From the NCBI GenBank assembly GCA_023419055.1, contig JAEZYO010000769.1, forward strand, positions 1-18,532: a stretch of DNA of 18,532 bases. Reading direction: 5' to 3'. Below the pieces are notes generated by a model that saw only the letters and a list, made by a program, of their open reading frames with translations, had not been told where the DNA came from and searched no databases. The position numbers and the translations under genes are program-made. Below are positions 5,487 through 12,848 of this stretch, piece by piece (the first letter of the stretch is position 1; every line of letters starts with the position of its first letter). The stretch is from Pseudomonadota bacterium. GTDB lineage: Bacteria; Myxococcota; Polyangia; Polyangiales; Polyangiaceae.

Positions 5487-6251
5487 CTACTTCGAGAGCG
5501 CGTCGATGAGCTCGTTGGCCTCGCGTTCGCGGTAACCGCCGAAGCTGCCGTTCGCGAACGGTGAAAGCGCGGCGCGCGCTTCGTCCTTACGACCGAGCCG
5601 CACCAGGCACAGGGCGCGGTTGTAGCGCGCCTCGAGCGCGAAGCGTCCGTTCGGGTTCCGCTCGAGGTAACGGTTCCAACCACCGAGAGCGCGAAGTGTG
5701 TCCTGGTCCTGGAAGTGGGCGCGGTGCGCGTCGCGGTAGAGCTCGAGCTCGGGATCCGGCGCGGAGGCGGCTGGAGCCGCGGATGCTGTGCTGCTCGACG
5801 ATGTGCGGACCGGTGCCTTCTCGGGGGCGACGGCGGGCGCGGGCTCGACGGGAACCACCTCGATCGGCTTTTCCTCCGGAGTGACCTCGGGCGCCTTCTC
5901 CGCGGGCTTCTCCTCGGCGGCCTTGGGCGGAGGAGTCGTGACGCGAGGCCCCTTGCGCGGCTTCGACGCCGGCGCTTCGGCGGGGGGCGCAGCCGGAAGG
6001 ATACCGACGCTCTCCCCGACCTCTCGCAGGAAGCTCTGCGCCTTGCCGCTCGAGACGCCCCAGGCGGACGCCGCGACGAAGCTTGCCGCGAGCGGCAGCA
6101 CGAACGCGAGGCGCGTGCGGCGGCGCACCGTGCCCTGGTGCAGGCTCGCCATGACCCGCGCGCGAGTGAAGCGATGTCCCGCCTCTTCGTCCGCCGTGGT
6201 CTCGCGCAGCGCGCGAACGGCGTCGTCCAGGATGTCGCGATCGACGGTCAT
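5487..6251 (-). CDS. Putative membrane-bound anti-sigma factor
   Basis: A 254-residue protein whose ATG overlaps the sigma factor stop in ATGA, with a strong AGGAGG inside the sigma gene. Residues 1-45 are cytoplasmic and charged (DDAVRALRETTADEEAGHRF) and should bind the sigma factor. There is no HxxxCxxC zinc motif, so it is not a zinc-binding (ZAS-type) anti-sigma. Residues 47-66 form one membrane helix (LAFVLPLAASFVAASAWGVS). Residues 85-165 are a Pro/Glu/Lys/Ala-rich periplasmic linker. Residues 170-254 form a TPR-like helical domain (WNRYLERNPNGRFALEARYN then ALCLVRLGRKDEARAAL). This layout suggests periplasmic sensing coupled to sigma release. Function is inferred mainly from gene order and topology. 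Confidence 0.75.
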   Translation of the reverse strand: MTVDRDILDDAVRALRETTADEEAGHRFTRARVMASLHQGTVRRRTRLAFVLPLAASFVAASAWGVSSGKAQSFLREVGESVGILPAAPPAEAPASKPRKGPRVTTPPPKAAEEKPAEKAPEVTPEEKPIEVVPVEPAPAVAPEKAPVRTSSSSTASAAPAASAPDPELELYRDAHRAHFQDQDTLRALGGWNRYLERNPNGRFALEARYNRALCLVRLGRKDEARAALSPFANGSFGGYREREANELIDALSK

Positions 6252-6838
6252 CGCAACCCCTCCTGTTCGAGCAAGGTCCTGAGTTTTTTCTTCGCGTGGA
6301 AGAGGCGCGTGCGAATGGTCGCCTCGGGCACCCCCGCGATCGTCCCCGCCTCGCGAGACGTGCGCTCCTCGACCTCGCACAGGACGAACGCGACGCGCTG
6401 ATCGAGAGGCAGCTCGTCGAGCGCGCGAGTGAGCGCGCGGGCGAGCTCACGACGGCGCGCGTCGTGCTCCGGATCCTGCGAGTGCCCTTCGGGTTCGAGC
6501 GCGAGCTTCTCCATCGCGCGCCGTCGCCGCGTGGCGGCGCGCACGTGATGGCGAGCGTGGTTGACGGCGATCGAGATCAAGAACGTGCGGAGCGAGGAGT
6601 CTCCACGGTAGCCCCGGATCGCCTTCGGGAGGGTGACGAAGACTTCGTGCACCAGATCCTCGGTGGCCGCGGTCTCTCCCACCAGCCGCTTCGCGAACGC
6701 CCTGACCGCGTTGTGATGTAGGTCGTACACCTCCCCGACCGCCAGCGGATCGCCGCGCTCGAGGCGGGCGACCAGCGACTCAGACTCGTCCTCCGAAGTC
6801 TCGAGGGTGGTCCTGGTCAGGGTCAAAAGCTCGTCCAC
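6248..6838 (-). CDS. ECF-type RNA polymerase sigma factor
   Basis: A 196-residue extracytoplasmic-function sigma factor that directs RNA polymerase to its own set of promoters. Region 2 is visible at about residues 34-105 (VYDLHHNAVRAFAKRLVG, then TEDLVHEVFVTLPKAIRGYR, then TFLISIAVNHARHH). Region 4 is at about 138-190 (LDELPLDQRVAFVLCEVEE, then SREAGTIAGVPEATIRTRLF, the helix-turn-helix). Regions 1 and 3 are absent, as usual for the class. The start is a GTG at 6838-6836 with a poor Shine-Dalgarno sequence. It is translationally coupled to the anti-sigma gene. The 100 bp upstream hold an AT-rich patch (about 6880-6905) that stands out from the surrounding GC-rich DNA and may contain the promoter. 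Target genes are not evident. Confidence 0.93.
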   Translation of the reverse strand: MDELLTLTRTTLETSEDESESLVARLERGDPLAVGEVYDLHHNAVRAFAKRLVGETAATEDLVHEVFVTLPKAIRGYRGDSSLRTFLISIAVNHARHHVRAATRRRRAMEKLALEPEGHSQDPEHDARRRELARALTRALDELPLDQRVAFVLCEVEERTSREAGTIAGVPEATIRTRLFHAKKKLRTLLEQEGLR

Positions 6839-6941
6839 GGTCTAGCTCGTGACTGTGTGCCCGAGCGACCGAGAAACGTTCAAAGAAACTTTTTACTATG
6901 AAATCCGTGCGTTACGACGCGCGCACCTGCGCCCACCGGCC

Positions 6942-7514
6942 CTAGACGGGGCGGCCGCGGTAGTAGCCGTGGCGCTTGGACTCGACCGGACGCTGGCTCG
7001 AGAGCGGTGCCCGACCTGCCGATGCCGGGCCCTGAGCTGACGAGGAAGGCGCGACCGAGACGGGTGGCGCGCTCGGAGCCGGGACCGAGAAGGGAGAGGT
7101 CATCGACGGTAAGGTCGCGCCCGGGTCGAGCGAAGCCGGAGGAGGAGGAGCGGTGTTCTCGTAGTGAGACGGACCGCTTTCGCCCCGCACGCGACGCGCG
7201 ACCAGGGTGAGCGCGAGCTTGAGCGCCGGCAGGTTCACGCGCGGCTCACTGAGCGCGCAGATGATGCCCTGATCGGTGCAGCGGACGTGCAGCTTGTGCT
7301 CGCTGAAGCGGAGCACGAAGAGCTGGGGATCGTCCCCGGCTGCTTCGATGGCCTCTCGCAAGCGCATCAGCCGCGGCCCGACGTCCTTGAAGAGCTCCGG
7401 ATAGAAGACCGCAGGCAAGTCCTTCGCCATCAGCGCGCCCGTCCCGTCGATGACGAAGCTACCGAGAACTCCCTCGACGTCACGAAGCGCCTGCAAGCTG
7501 TCCGCCATGGTCAT
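6942..7514 (-). CDS. Roadblock/LC7 domain protein with Pro/Ser-rich tail
   Basis: A 190-residue protein. Residues 1-115 fit the Roadblock/LC7 fold: a first helix (SLQALRDVEGVLGSFVID), the GTGALMAKDLP strand pair, a long helix (LFKDVGPRLMRLREAIEAAG), then strands FVLRFSEHKLHVRCTDQGII and CALSEPRVNLPALKLAL. In bacteria such domains (MglB is the best known) dimerise and bind small GTPases or related regulators. Residues 116-190 are a disordered Pro/Ser/Ala tail ending in a basic stretch. The ATG at 7514 has GGGAGG five bases upstream, which decides this start over the ATG two codons later. It lies 27 bp behind the DUF4388 gene, so the two are probably co-transcribed. No Ras-like GTPase gene is nearby. 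Confidence 0.82.
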   Translation of the reverse strand: MTMADSLQALRDVEGVLGSFVIDGTGALMAKDLPAVFYPELFKDVGPRLMRLREAIEAAGDDPQLFVLRFSEHKLHVRCTDQGIICALSEPRVNLPALKLALTLVARRVRGESGPSHYENTAPPPPASLDPGATLPSMTSPFSVPAPSAPPVSVAPSSSAQGPASAGRAPLSSQRPVESKRHGYYRGRPV

Positions 7515-7541
7515 GGGATCCTCCCTTTCAGAGTCAGAAGC

Positions 7542-8270
7542 TCAGAGCCCGAAGCGCTCGCGAATGGGCTGCACGTCGATCTCGCTCGGGGTGCGCAAGC
7601 CGACGACGTTGCCCGAGCGCTCCACGTGCAAGAGGAAGCGCGACGAGGTCGCCTGGCATTCCGCCGCCATGAGCGGGCCGAGCCCGAGGTGCTCGCCGAT
7701 CAGGCCTGCCATGCGCGCGATGTACGCGATCGACGGGGCCAAAGTCTCCACGTTGCCCTGCGAGCTCAGCACGTTGCCGGCGCGATCGAGGCGCACCATG
7801 TCGCGCGGATCCGGCACCGCCTGCGCGCTCGGCGGGGGCGGTGGCGAGCTCGGGCGCGTCACCGCCGGCGGGCGCGGCGTGTTCCGCTTCTGCGGGAAGC
7901 TCACGAGCTTCGAGCGATCGGCCTCGTCGCGGATCTGTGCCGCGCGCAAGAGCAAGTGCTGCCAGTGCGTCGTGACGGTGGGCTTCTCCGGCAGCTCGAG
8001 CTTGCACGCCTCGAAGGTGCCGTCACGCCAGCCCATGATCGTGAGCGCCGCCGACTCGCCGGATTCTTGATCCGTGACCGCGTGGATCACTTCACCCTGG
8101 CGAAAGAAGAGGTAACCGACGGCGTTGCCGGAAGTGATGCGGAAGGCGCCGCTCATCCGGTTCAAGCACTCGAGCTGAACGAGATCGGCGAGCGCCGCGC
8201 CGTTCAAGTTGGCCCTGAAGCCCGAGGGAGGGCGCTCGTCCTCGGCCTGTCCGTTCGCAAAGGCTGCCAT
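7542..8270 (-). CDS. DUF4388 (PATAN) protein with C-terminal Roadblock-like domain
   Basis: A 242-residue protein. Residues 18-120 match DUF4388: LNGAALADLVQLECLNRMSG, then GAFRITSGNAVGYLFFRQGE, VIHAVTDQESGESAALTIMG, and WRDGTFEACKLELPEKPTVT. This domain is common in deltaproteobacterial signalling proteins. A Pro-rich linker covers 130-155. Residues 158-242 (LDRAGNVLSSQGNVETLAPS, AGLIGEHLGLGPLMAAECQA, FLLHVERSGNVVGLRTPSEI) resemble a Roadblock/LC7 fold, which would make it a partner of the Roadblock protein encoded just downstream. The start at 8270 has AGGTGAG directly upstream. A role in polarity or signalling is an inference from the domains alone. Confidence 0.8.
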   Translation of the reverse strand: MAAFANGQAEDERPPSGFRANLNGAALADLVQLECLNRMSGAFRITSGNAVGYLFFRQGEVIHAVTDQESGESAALTIMGWRDGTFEACKLELPEKPTVTTHWQHLLLRAAQIRDEADRSKLVSFPQKRNTPRPPAVTRPSSPPPPPSAQAVPDPRDMVRLDRAGNVLSSQGNVETLAPSIAYIARMAGLIGEHLGLGPLMAAECQATSSRFLLHVERSGNVVGLRTPSEIDVQPIRERFGL

Positions 8271-8386
8271 GACTCACCTGTTGAAGGCGCTCGAGCGAGA
8301 CAAAGAAGGCTCGCGAGCGTGCCGAGCCATGATGCCATGGAAAATGGTCATTTCAACGCGAATTTCCCGGTTGAACACGGTTTCAT

Positions 8387-8414
8387 ACGACTCGCGATCT
8401 CGGGGACGAGTCGT
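8387..8414 (-). terminator. Hairpin between amt and the DUF4388 gene
   Basis: ACGACTCG at 8387-8394 pairs with CGAGTCGT at 8407-8414 around a 12-nt loop, and TTC/GAA can extend the stem past a bulge. It lies in the 209-bp gap after the amt stop. No T-run follows, so it may be a weak terminator, a 3'-end stabiliser or an operator for the Roadblock pair. The rest of the gap (8271-8479) is less GC-rich and probably holds the promoter of that pair. Confidence 0.3.
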
Positions 8415-8479
8415 GAAAAGCAAACGTGAAGCTCGAGGAAACGCCTCGGAAACGACTCGCGCTCTCGGCACATTACCGC

Positions 8480-9799
8480 TCACGCGACCTCGGGATTCAC
8501 GCGCACCTCGATCTCCGTCGATTCGGGGTACGCCTCCATACCGATCTCCGCGATATCCAGGCCGCCGATCTCGTCCTCTTCGCTCACGCGCACGCCGACC
8601 ACCTGCTTCATCACCCACCAGGTTGCGTACGAAGCACTGAACGCGAACGCAGCCACCACTCCGACGCCCTTCAACTGCGCGATGAGCTGTGTTGCGGTGC
8701 CGCCGTTGAAGAGGCCGTCGTTCGGGAGCCCGCCGAGCCCTTTCACTCCGAAGAGCCCGACCGCGATCGTGCCCCAGATCCCGTTCACCAGGTGCACGGA
8801 GGTGGCGCCGACGGGGTCGTCGATCTTGATGCGATCGAACAAGAGCACGGCTTCGATCACGAGCACCCCGCCGATGATGCCGATGATCGCAGCGGGCCCG
8901 GGCCGCACGAACGCGCAGCCCGCGGTGATGGAGACGAGCCCCGCGAGCGCGCCGTTCACGGTGAAGCTGAAGTCGGGCTTACCGATGCGCACCCAGGCGT
9001 AGATCGTCGCCACGAAGGCCCCCGCAGCACCGGCAAGGTTCGTCGTGAGCGCGATGCGAGCGATGGCGCCGGGATCGGCTGCCATCGTCGAGCCTGGATT
9101 GAAACCGAACCATCCGAGCCAGAGGATGAAACCGCCCAGAAAAACGTAACCCATGTGGTGACCGGGGACTGGGGTCACGTTGCCGTCCTCGTGGTAGCGC
9201 CCGATGCGGGGACCGACGACGAGGATGCCGGCGAGCGCCGCCCACCCGCCCACGCTGTGCACGACGGACGACCCGGCGAAGTCCATCATCCCGGCCTGAG
9301 CGAGGAAGCCGCCGCCCCAAACCCAGTGTCCGACGATCGGATAGATGAAGCCGGTGAGCACCGCCGAGAAGGCGAGGAAGACGCCGTAGCGCGTCCTCTC
9401 GTTGACGGCGCCGGAGACGATGGTGGCCGCCGTGCCGGCGAAGACCAGGTGAAAGAAGAACTTGGCTTCGAGCGGAATGCCCGCCCAGCTGAGCGCGCTG
9501 AAGATCCCCTTGTAGGCGTCGCCGGTGGCGGGGCTGTTGTCCGCTCCGATCAAGAAGAACCCACCCGCGCTCCCGACCCAATCTCCGTCGGCGAACATGA
9601 GCCCGAAACCAACGGCCCAGTAGGCCAGGGTCGAGATCGCGAAGACGATGAAGTTCTTCGCGAGGATCGTGGTCGCGTTCTTCTTACGAGCGAGCCCGGC
9701 CTCCAGCAGGCCGAAGCCGGCGTTCATCCAGAACACGAGGACGGCCGTGAGCAGGGTCCAGACCGTGTCGAGAGCGACTTTGAACTCGGCGGGCGTCAT
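8480..9799 (-). CDS. amt: Ammonium transporter, Amt family
   Basis: A 439-residue inner-membrane channel for ammonium/ammonia with about eleven membrane helices. The start block FWMNAGFGLLEAGLARKKNA and the family segments FGFNPGSTMA and TSVHLVNGIWGTIAVGLFG are clear. The twin pore histidines are present: His181 in SVVHSVGGWAAL and His336 in TSVHLVNG. The C-terminal cytoplasmic tail keeps the GLDIAEIGMEAY segment, equivalent to the part that a PII protein (GlnK) contacts in AmtB, yet no glnK gene lies in the window. The ATG at 9799 is preferred, since the family begins there; a GTG at 9829 would add ten residues. It follows the Ton operon in the same direction, but a hairpin at 9835-9855 separates them. 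Confidence 0.97.
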   Translation of the reverse strand: MTPAEFKVALDTVWTLLTAVLVFWMNAGFGLLEAGLARKKNATTILAKNFIVFAISTLAYWAVGFGLMFADGDWVGSAGGFFLIGADNSPATGDAYKGIFSALSWAGIPLEAKFFFHLVFAGTAATIVSGAVNERTRYGVFLAFSAVLTGFIYPIVGHWVWGGGFLAQAGMMDFAGSSVVHSVGGWAALAGILVVGPRIGRYHEDGNVTPVPGHHMGYVFLGGFILWLGWFGFNPGSTMAADPGAIARIALTTNLAGAAGAFVATIYAWVRIGKPDFSFTVNGALAGLVSITAGCAFVRPGPAAIIGIIGGVLVIEAVLLFDRIKIDDPVGATSVHLVNGIWGTIAVGLFGVKGLGGLPNDGLFNGGTATQLIAQLKGVGVVAAFAFSASYATWWVMKQVVGVRVSEEDEIGGLDIAEIGMEAYPESTEIEVRVNPEVA

Positions 9800-9834
9800 G
9801 AGTGGTCTCGTTGACGGAAACGGACCCACTCTAG

Positions 9835-9855
9835 GTGGCCGCAGGTTTCGGCCAC
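9835..9855 (-). terminator. Perfect 7-bp hairpin between the Ton operon and amt
   Basis: GTGGCCG at 9835-9841 pairs with CGGCCAC at 9849-9855 with a 7-nt loop (CAGGTTT). It lies 44 bp beyond the stop codon of the surface-repeat gene and just before the possible GTG start of amt. A long T-run is missing, so it may be a GC-type terminator ending the Ton operon or a regulatory hairpin in the amt leader. Confidence 0.4.
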
Positions 9856-9898
9856 GTCTCCGACGAAGTTTCGCCCGCGGTTCGATAACGGGGAAGCG

Positions 9899-11608
9899 CT
9901 AGAACAGGGAAGCGCCTATCCAGCCCCCGAACGCCGGATCCCCCTCGAGCGGGACCCGGTGGCTGAGCTCGACTCCTCCCATGAGCCAGGCGGGCTCGAC
10001 CACCATCACGTGCGCGCCGAGCCGGTAGTGCACCCGCCCGATCTGCTCGCCTTCGAAGGTGTGAGAGCCCTGGTAGGTGTTGCTGTAGTGGCCGCTGAGC
10101 TCGGCCGCCACTGCGTCGAGGCCGATGTCGTCGCGCACCACCTCGTAGTGAAACCCGCCGCCACCTTCGATGCGGAAGCGAGTCTCGTCGAGCTCTTGTC
10201 CGGCGGCGAACTGGGTGAACGCGTAGCCCGCGATGAAGCGCATGCCGAGATTGACCGAGGCGTCGGGCAAGTAGCCCGCCATGACGAACGGCTGGATCCG
10301 ACCGTTCCCCGCGATGCTCACGAGGCCGAGGCTCGCCACGTCGACGCGCTCGGCGACGTTCACCACGCCGATCTGCACGTCCGCGGTTCTCGCCACGTTG
10401 ACCACACCTGCTTGCGCGCCCTCGACGTCGCGCGCCGTGCCCACCACCGACGCTTGAAAGCCGCGCACGTCACGCGCCACGCCGACCACGCTCGCTTGAA
10501 GCCCCTGAAGGTCGCGTGCGATGGCGACCACTGCAGGTTGAAGACCGAGGTAGTCTCGCGATACCGCGACCACCGACGCTTGCAGGCCCTGCACGTCGCG
10601 CGCGTACGCCGCGCCGGCAGAAGCCTGGAGGCCTGTCACGTCATCGGCGCGCGCGAACACCGCCGCCGTCTGCCCGCCCTCGACGTTCCCCCACCTGAGC
10701 GCGAGCAGGCTCGAGCCTTCGTAGCCGCGGAGGTTGCCGTGACCCTCCGTCCCGATGGCACCCATCTGTACGCCCAGCACCTTCCCGTCGACACGGTTCC
10801 AGCCGACGGTAGACGAGAACCCGAAGTGATGTTGCTCGACGTGCAGGTAGCCGAGCGTGATGGCCGCGCCCTCGAGCGCGCCGATGCGGCTGTACGCCAA
10901 CCCGAGCTCGCCGTGGATCACGCGCCGCTCCGTCTCGGAGAGCAGCGCGGTCGGATGCCAGAGCGAGAGATTGAAGCTCGCGTTCTCGTCACGGATCAGC
11001 TTCGCCAGATCCGGATGAGGCGGGGGAGCGGGCGGCGGCGGGAGCTTCGGCGGCGGCGGCAGCCCTTGTTTCTTCGAGGGCGGCGGCTTCGGCAGCGCCT
11101 CTTCCTTCTTCTCGGGCGCGACCGCTTTCTCCGGGGGCGCGGGCTCGGTAGTCGCTGCGGGCGGCGGAGCCGGTGGCGCGGGAGGTGGCTCCGGGGGCGT
11201 GAGACGGGCAAGGAGCTCTCCAGCCTCGTCTCGCGCGAGGTTGCCGGCGAGGAGCGCGATGATCTCGAGCGACTGCGCGCGATCGGCGGGCAAGTCGAGC
11301 GAGCGCGTCGTCTTCTCACCCCCTTCGTTGATGAAGCTCACGGTCACGCGGCGCCACTTCACCGCGATGGCGAGCCCTTTCGGCGAGGGGCGCGTCGTGG
11401 CCTTCACCGGCACCCTGAGCTCGCTCGCGAGCGCGCTCTCGATCTCTTTCGCCGTGAGCGGCGTGGACACGAGCTCGAGCGAGACCGGGAGCGCGTCGGC
11501 GGCCGGAGCGCTCGCTGGCCCTTGCGCGTACGCTGCCTCCGGGACCGTCATCACGATGCAACACGCGCCGAGAAAGAAGCGAAGCATGAAGGCGCGCGAC
11601 GGCATCAT
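9899..11608 (-). CDS. Secreted protein with tandem 14-residue surface repeats
   Basis: A 569-residue protein, last gene of the Ton cluster. Its ATG overlaps the tonB stop (ATGATG), which indicates translational coupling. Residues 1-28 are a signal peptide. Residues 40-137 form a compact domain (LTAKEIESALASELRVPVKA, then LAIAVKWRRVTVSFINEGGE). Residues 138-200 are a Pro/Lys/Ala-rich linker suited to crossing the periplasm or binding peptidoglycan. Residues 326-436 hold about eight copies of a 14-residue repeat, G-[LF]-Q-A-S-V-V-x-[VTI]-A-R-D-V-x, like the LA_2272-type surface repeats of Leptospira and of myxobacterial proteins. The remainder (FIAGYAFTQFAAG, GGGFHYEVV, GGVELSHRVP) alternates aromatic/hydrophobic and polar residues and ends in Phe, as outer-membrane beta-barrels do. 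Function is unknown; the operon position suggests an outer-membrane partner of the Ton system. Confidence 0.8.
   Translation of the reverse strand: MMPSRAFMLRFFLGACCIVMTVPEAAYAQGPASAPAADALPVSLELVSTPLTAKEIESALASELRVPVKATTRPSPKGLAIAVKWRRVTVSFINEGGEKTTRSLDLPADRAQSLEIIALLAGNLARDEAGELLARLTPPEPPPAPPAPPPAATTEPAPPEKAVAPEKKEEALPKPPPSKKQGLPPPPKLPPPPAPPPHPDLAKLIRDENASFNLSLWHPTALLSETERRVIHGELGLAYSRIGALEGAAITLGYLHVEQHHFGFSSTVGWNRVDGKVLGVQMGAIGTEGHGNLRGYEGSSLLALRWGNVEGGQTAAVFARADDVTGLQASAGAAYARDVQGLQASVVAVSRDYLGLQPAVVAIARDLQGLQASVVGVARDVRGFQASVVGTARDVEGAQAGVVNVARTADVQIGVVNVAERVDVASLGLVSIAGNGRIQPFVMAGYLPDASVNLGMRFIAGYAFTQFAAGQELDETRFRIEGGGGFHYEVVRDDIGLDAVAAELSGHYSNTYQGSHTFEGEQIGRVHYRLGAHVMVVEPAWLMGGVELSHRVPLEGDPAFGGWIGASLF
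10301..10633 (-). repeat. 42-bp in-frame repeats encoding 14-residue units
   Basis: These are about eight imperfect units inside the surface-repeat gene. Protein units begin GLQASAG, GLQASVV, GLQPAVV, GLQASVV, GFQASVV, GAQAGVV, VQIGVV and VASLGLV, with ARD at positions 10-12 in the best-preserved units. The central units are most alike and the edges have drifted, as expected for growth by internal duplication. The first unit is 15 residues and the last two are 13. Confidence 0.85.
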
Positions 11609-12375
11609 TCGACCACGAAGCGGCAGGTGTAGCGGACCTCGGTCGCGACCGCACGCCCGCTCTGATCGCGGGGTGGTGACCAGACCGAGCCCATCAGTGC
11701 CTTCTGACAAGCGGCCCCGAAGCCGCTGAACGACTCGTTCAGGACCGACGCGGTCTTCACGCGCCCGCTCGGCTCGATGCGCACCCGGAGCGACGCGGTG
11801 CCGGAGATCGCGCGGTTGCGCGCTTCGGCCGGATAATGAGCTTTGAGCGCGCCGTCGAGCGCGGGGGGACGCGGCCGATCCGAGAGATCGCGCGAAGCGA
11901 CGAGGCCCGGCTCGCCCGCCGCCGGAATCAGCGCCGGCTTCGTCGTCGCCACGGAAACCACCGGGGCCGGCTTGGCCTTCGGACCAATCGGGCCGATCGG
12001 ACCACCTCGCGAGGAGCCGTCTCCCATCGGTGCCCAACCCCCCTCGCCTTCGCCGTTCGTCAGCGTGAGGCCGCTCAGGTCGACGGGCGCGGCAGCTTGC
12101 GGGGGCGGAGGAGCGGCGGCGGGGGGCGGAGGAGCGGCGGCGGGGCGAGCCACGGCCACCTTCTCCTCTTGCGCCGGCGGCGGGGGCGGAGGCTCGGGCT
12201 CGGGTTCCGCCACCTTCGGCGCGGGCTCCTCCACCTCGAACATCACACTCGCGGGCGGGCGACCTTCGGCGCCGCGCTTGGGCGCGAGCCCGAGCGAAGC
12301 GTAAGCGGCGCCGTGGAGCGCGATACTTCCCAAGAATCCAAGCGTGGTCAGGCGGGCCATCTTTCGAGTCTTCAT
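11605..12375 (-). CDS. tonB: TonB energy transducer
   Basis: A 256-residue protein that links the ExbB-ExbD proton channel to outer-membrane receptors. The ATG at 12375 gives a short basic N-terminus and one membrane helix (about residues 9-30). The helix contains S17-I-A-L-H21, the SxxxH pair equivalent to Ser16/His20 of E. coli TonB. Residues 45-100 are Pro/Glu/Ala-rich (PEPEPPPPPPA) and span the periplasm. A Gly-rich part follows, and the C-terminal TonB domain occupies about residues 175-256 (YPAEARNRAISGTASLRVRI, then EPSGRVKTASVLNESFSGFG), ending in FVVE. It lies 40 bp after exbD, and its stop overlaps the start of the surface-repeat gene. The frame is open upstream to 12444, but that extension runs into exbD. 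Confidence 0.93.
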   Translation of the reverse strand: MKTRKMARLTTLGFLGSIALHGAAYASLGLAPKRGAEGRPPASVMFEVEEPAPKVAEPEPEPPPPPPAQEEKVAVARPAAAPPPPAAAPPPPQAAAPVDLSGLTLTNGEGEGGWAPMGDGSSRGGPIGPIGPKAKPAPVVSVATTKPALIPAAGEPGLVASRDLSDRPRPPALDGALKAHYPAEARNRAISGTASLRVRIEPSGRVKTASVLNESFSGFGAACQKALMGSVWSPPRDQSGRAVATEVRYTCRFVVE

Positions 12376-12415
12376 CGGAGCAGCCTTGTGGCGGCGGTAG
12401 CGAACGCTGACGATT

Positions 12416-12841
12416 TCAGGGAGCCGCTTTGGCGGTGAGCTCACCCGGTTGCACGTTGATGGCGAAACGGTTCACGTGCTCCTGGCGGAGCAAGTCGATC
12501 ACGTGAACCACGCTGCCGTGGCGCGAGTTCGTGTCGGCGGCGATCACGGCGCGCACCTCGGGATCCGCCGCGCGCGCCTTACGAATGCTGCTTCGGAGCG
12601 CATCTTCGGAAGCCTTCGAACCGTCGAGGTAAACGCCGCCCTCCTTGTCGATGCTGAAGGCCAGCACCACCCCCGTCGGCTCCCCGGTAGCGCCCTTCGG
12701 CAAGTCCACCGGGATCGTCTTCGAAGCGATGTACGTCGCGGTCACCATCATCACCACCAGGAGCACCAGCACCACGTCCACGAGCGGGGTCACGTTGATG
12801 CCGGAGATCATCGTCTCGTCGCCGTTGTTCGCTTGAGCCAT
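12416..12841 (-). CDS. exbD: ExbD/TolR-family proton channel subunit
   Basis: A 141-residue inner-membrane protein with one N-terminal helix and a periplasmic domain. It works with ExbB to turn the proton gradient into movement of TonB. The helix block is INVTPLVDVVLVLLVVMMVT, with the essential membrane aspartate at D22, equivalent to Asp25 of E. coli ExbD. The periplasmic part shows YLDGSKASEDALRSSIRKA and HVIDLLRQEHVNRFAINVQP, normal for the family. The ATG at 12841 has GGAGTGA upstream, overlapping the exbB stop, which excludes the longer, Arg/Ser-rich extension of the frame. The gene is 7 bp behind exbB. Confidence 0.96.
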   Translation of the reverse strand: MAQANNGDETMISGINVTPLVDVVLVLLVVMMVTATYIASKTIPVDLPKGATGEPTGVVLAFSIDKEGGVYLDGSKASEDALRSSIRKARAADPEVRAVIAADTNSRHGSVVHVIDLLRQEHVNRFAINVQPGELTAKAAP

Positions 12842-12848
12842 GACTGTT

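Noticed and set aside
4286..5683. Minus-strand open frame of 465 codons across the tRNA-Arg and lipoprotein region
   Set aside because: It reads through a tRNA gene and its duplicate and is antisense to the lipoprotein; Arg/Ala-rich with no domain.
7164..9814. Two long plus-strand open frames (421 and 462 codons) over the Roadblock and amt genes
   Set aside because: Antisense to genes with clear families; composition is that of shadow frames.
10301..10633. CRISPR-like array
   Set aside because: The repeats are contiguous 42-bp coding units in frame with a protein, without spacers, and no cas genes are present.
9959..11632. Open frame of 557 codons on the plus strand
   Set aside because: Antisense to the surface-repeat gene; its Arg/His/Val-rich repeats mirror the 42-bp repeats on the other strand.
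9899..12037. 712-residue version of the surface-repeat protein
   Set aside because: The first 143 residues are Arg/Gly-rich shadow of tonB; the ATGATG at 11608 with a signal peptide is the natural start.
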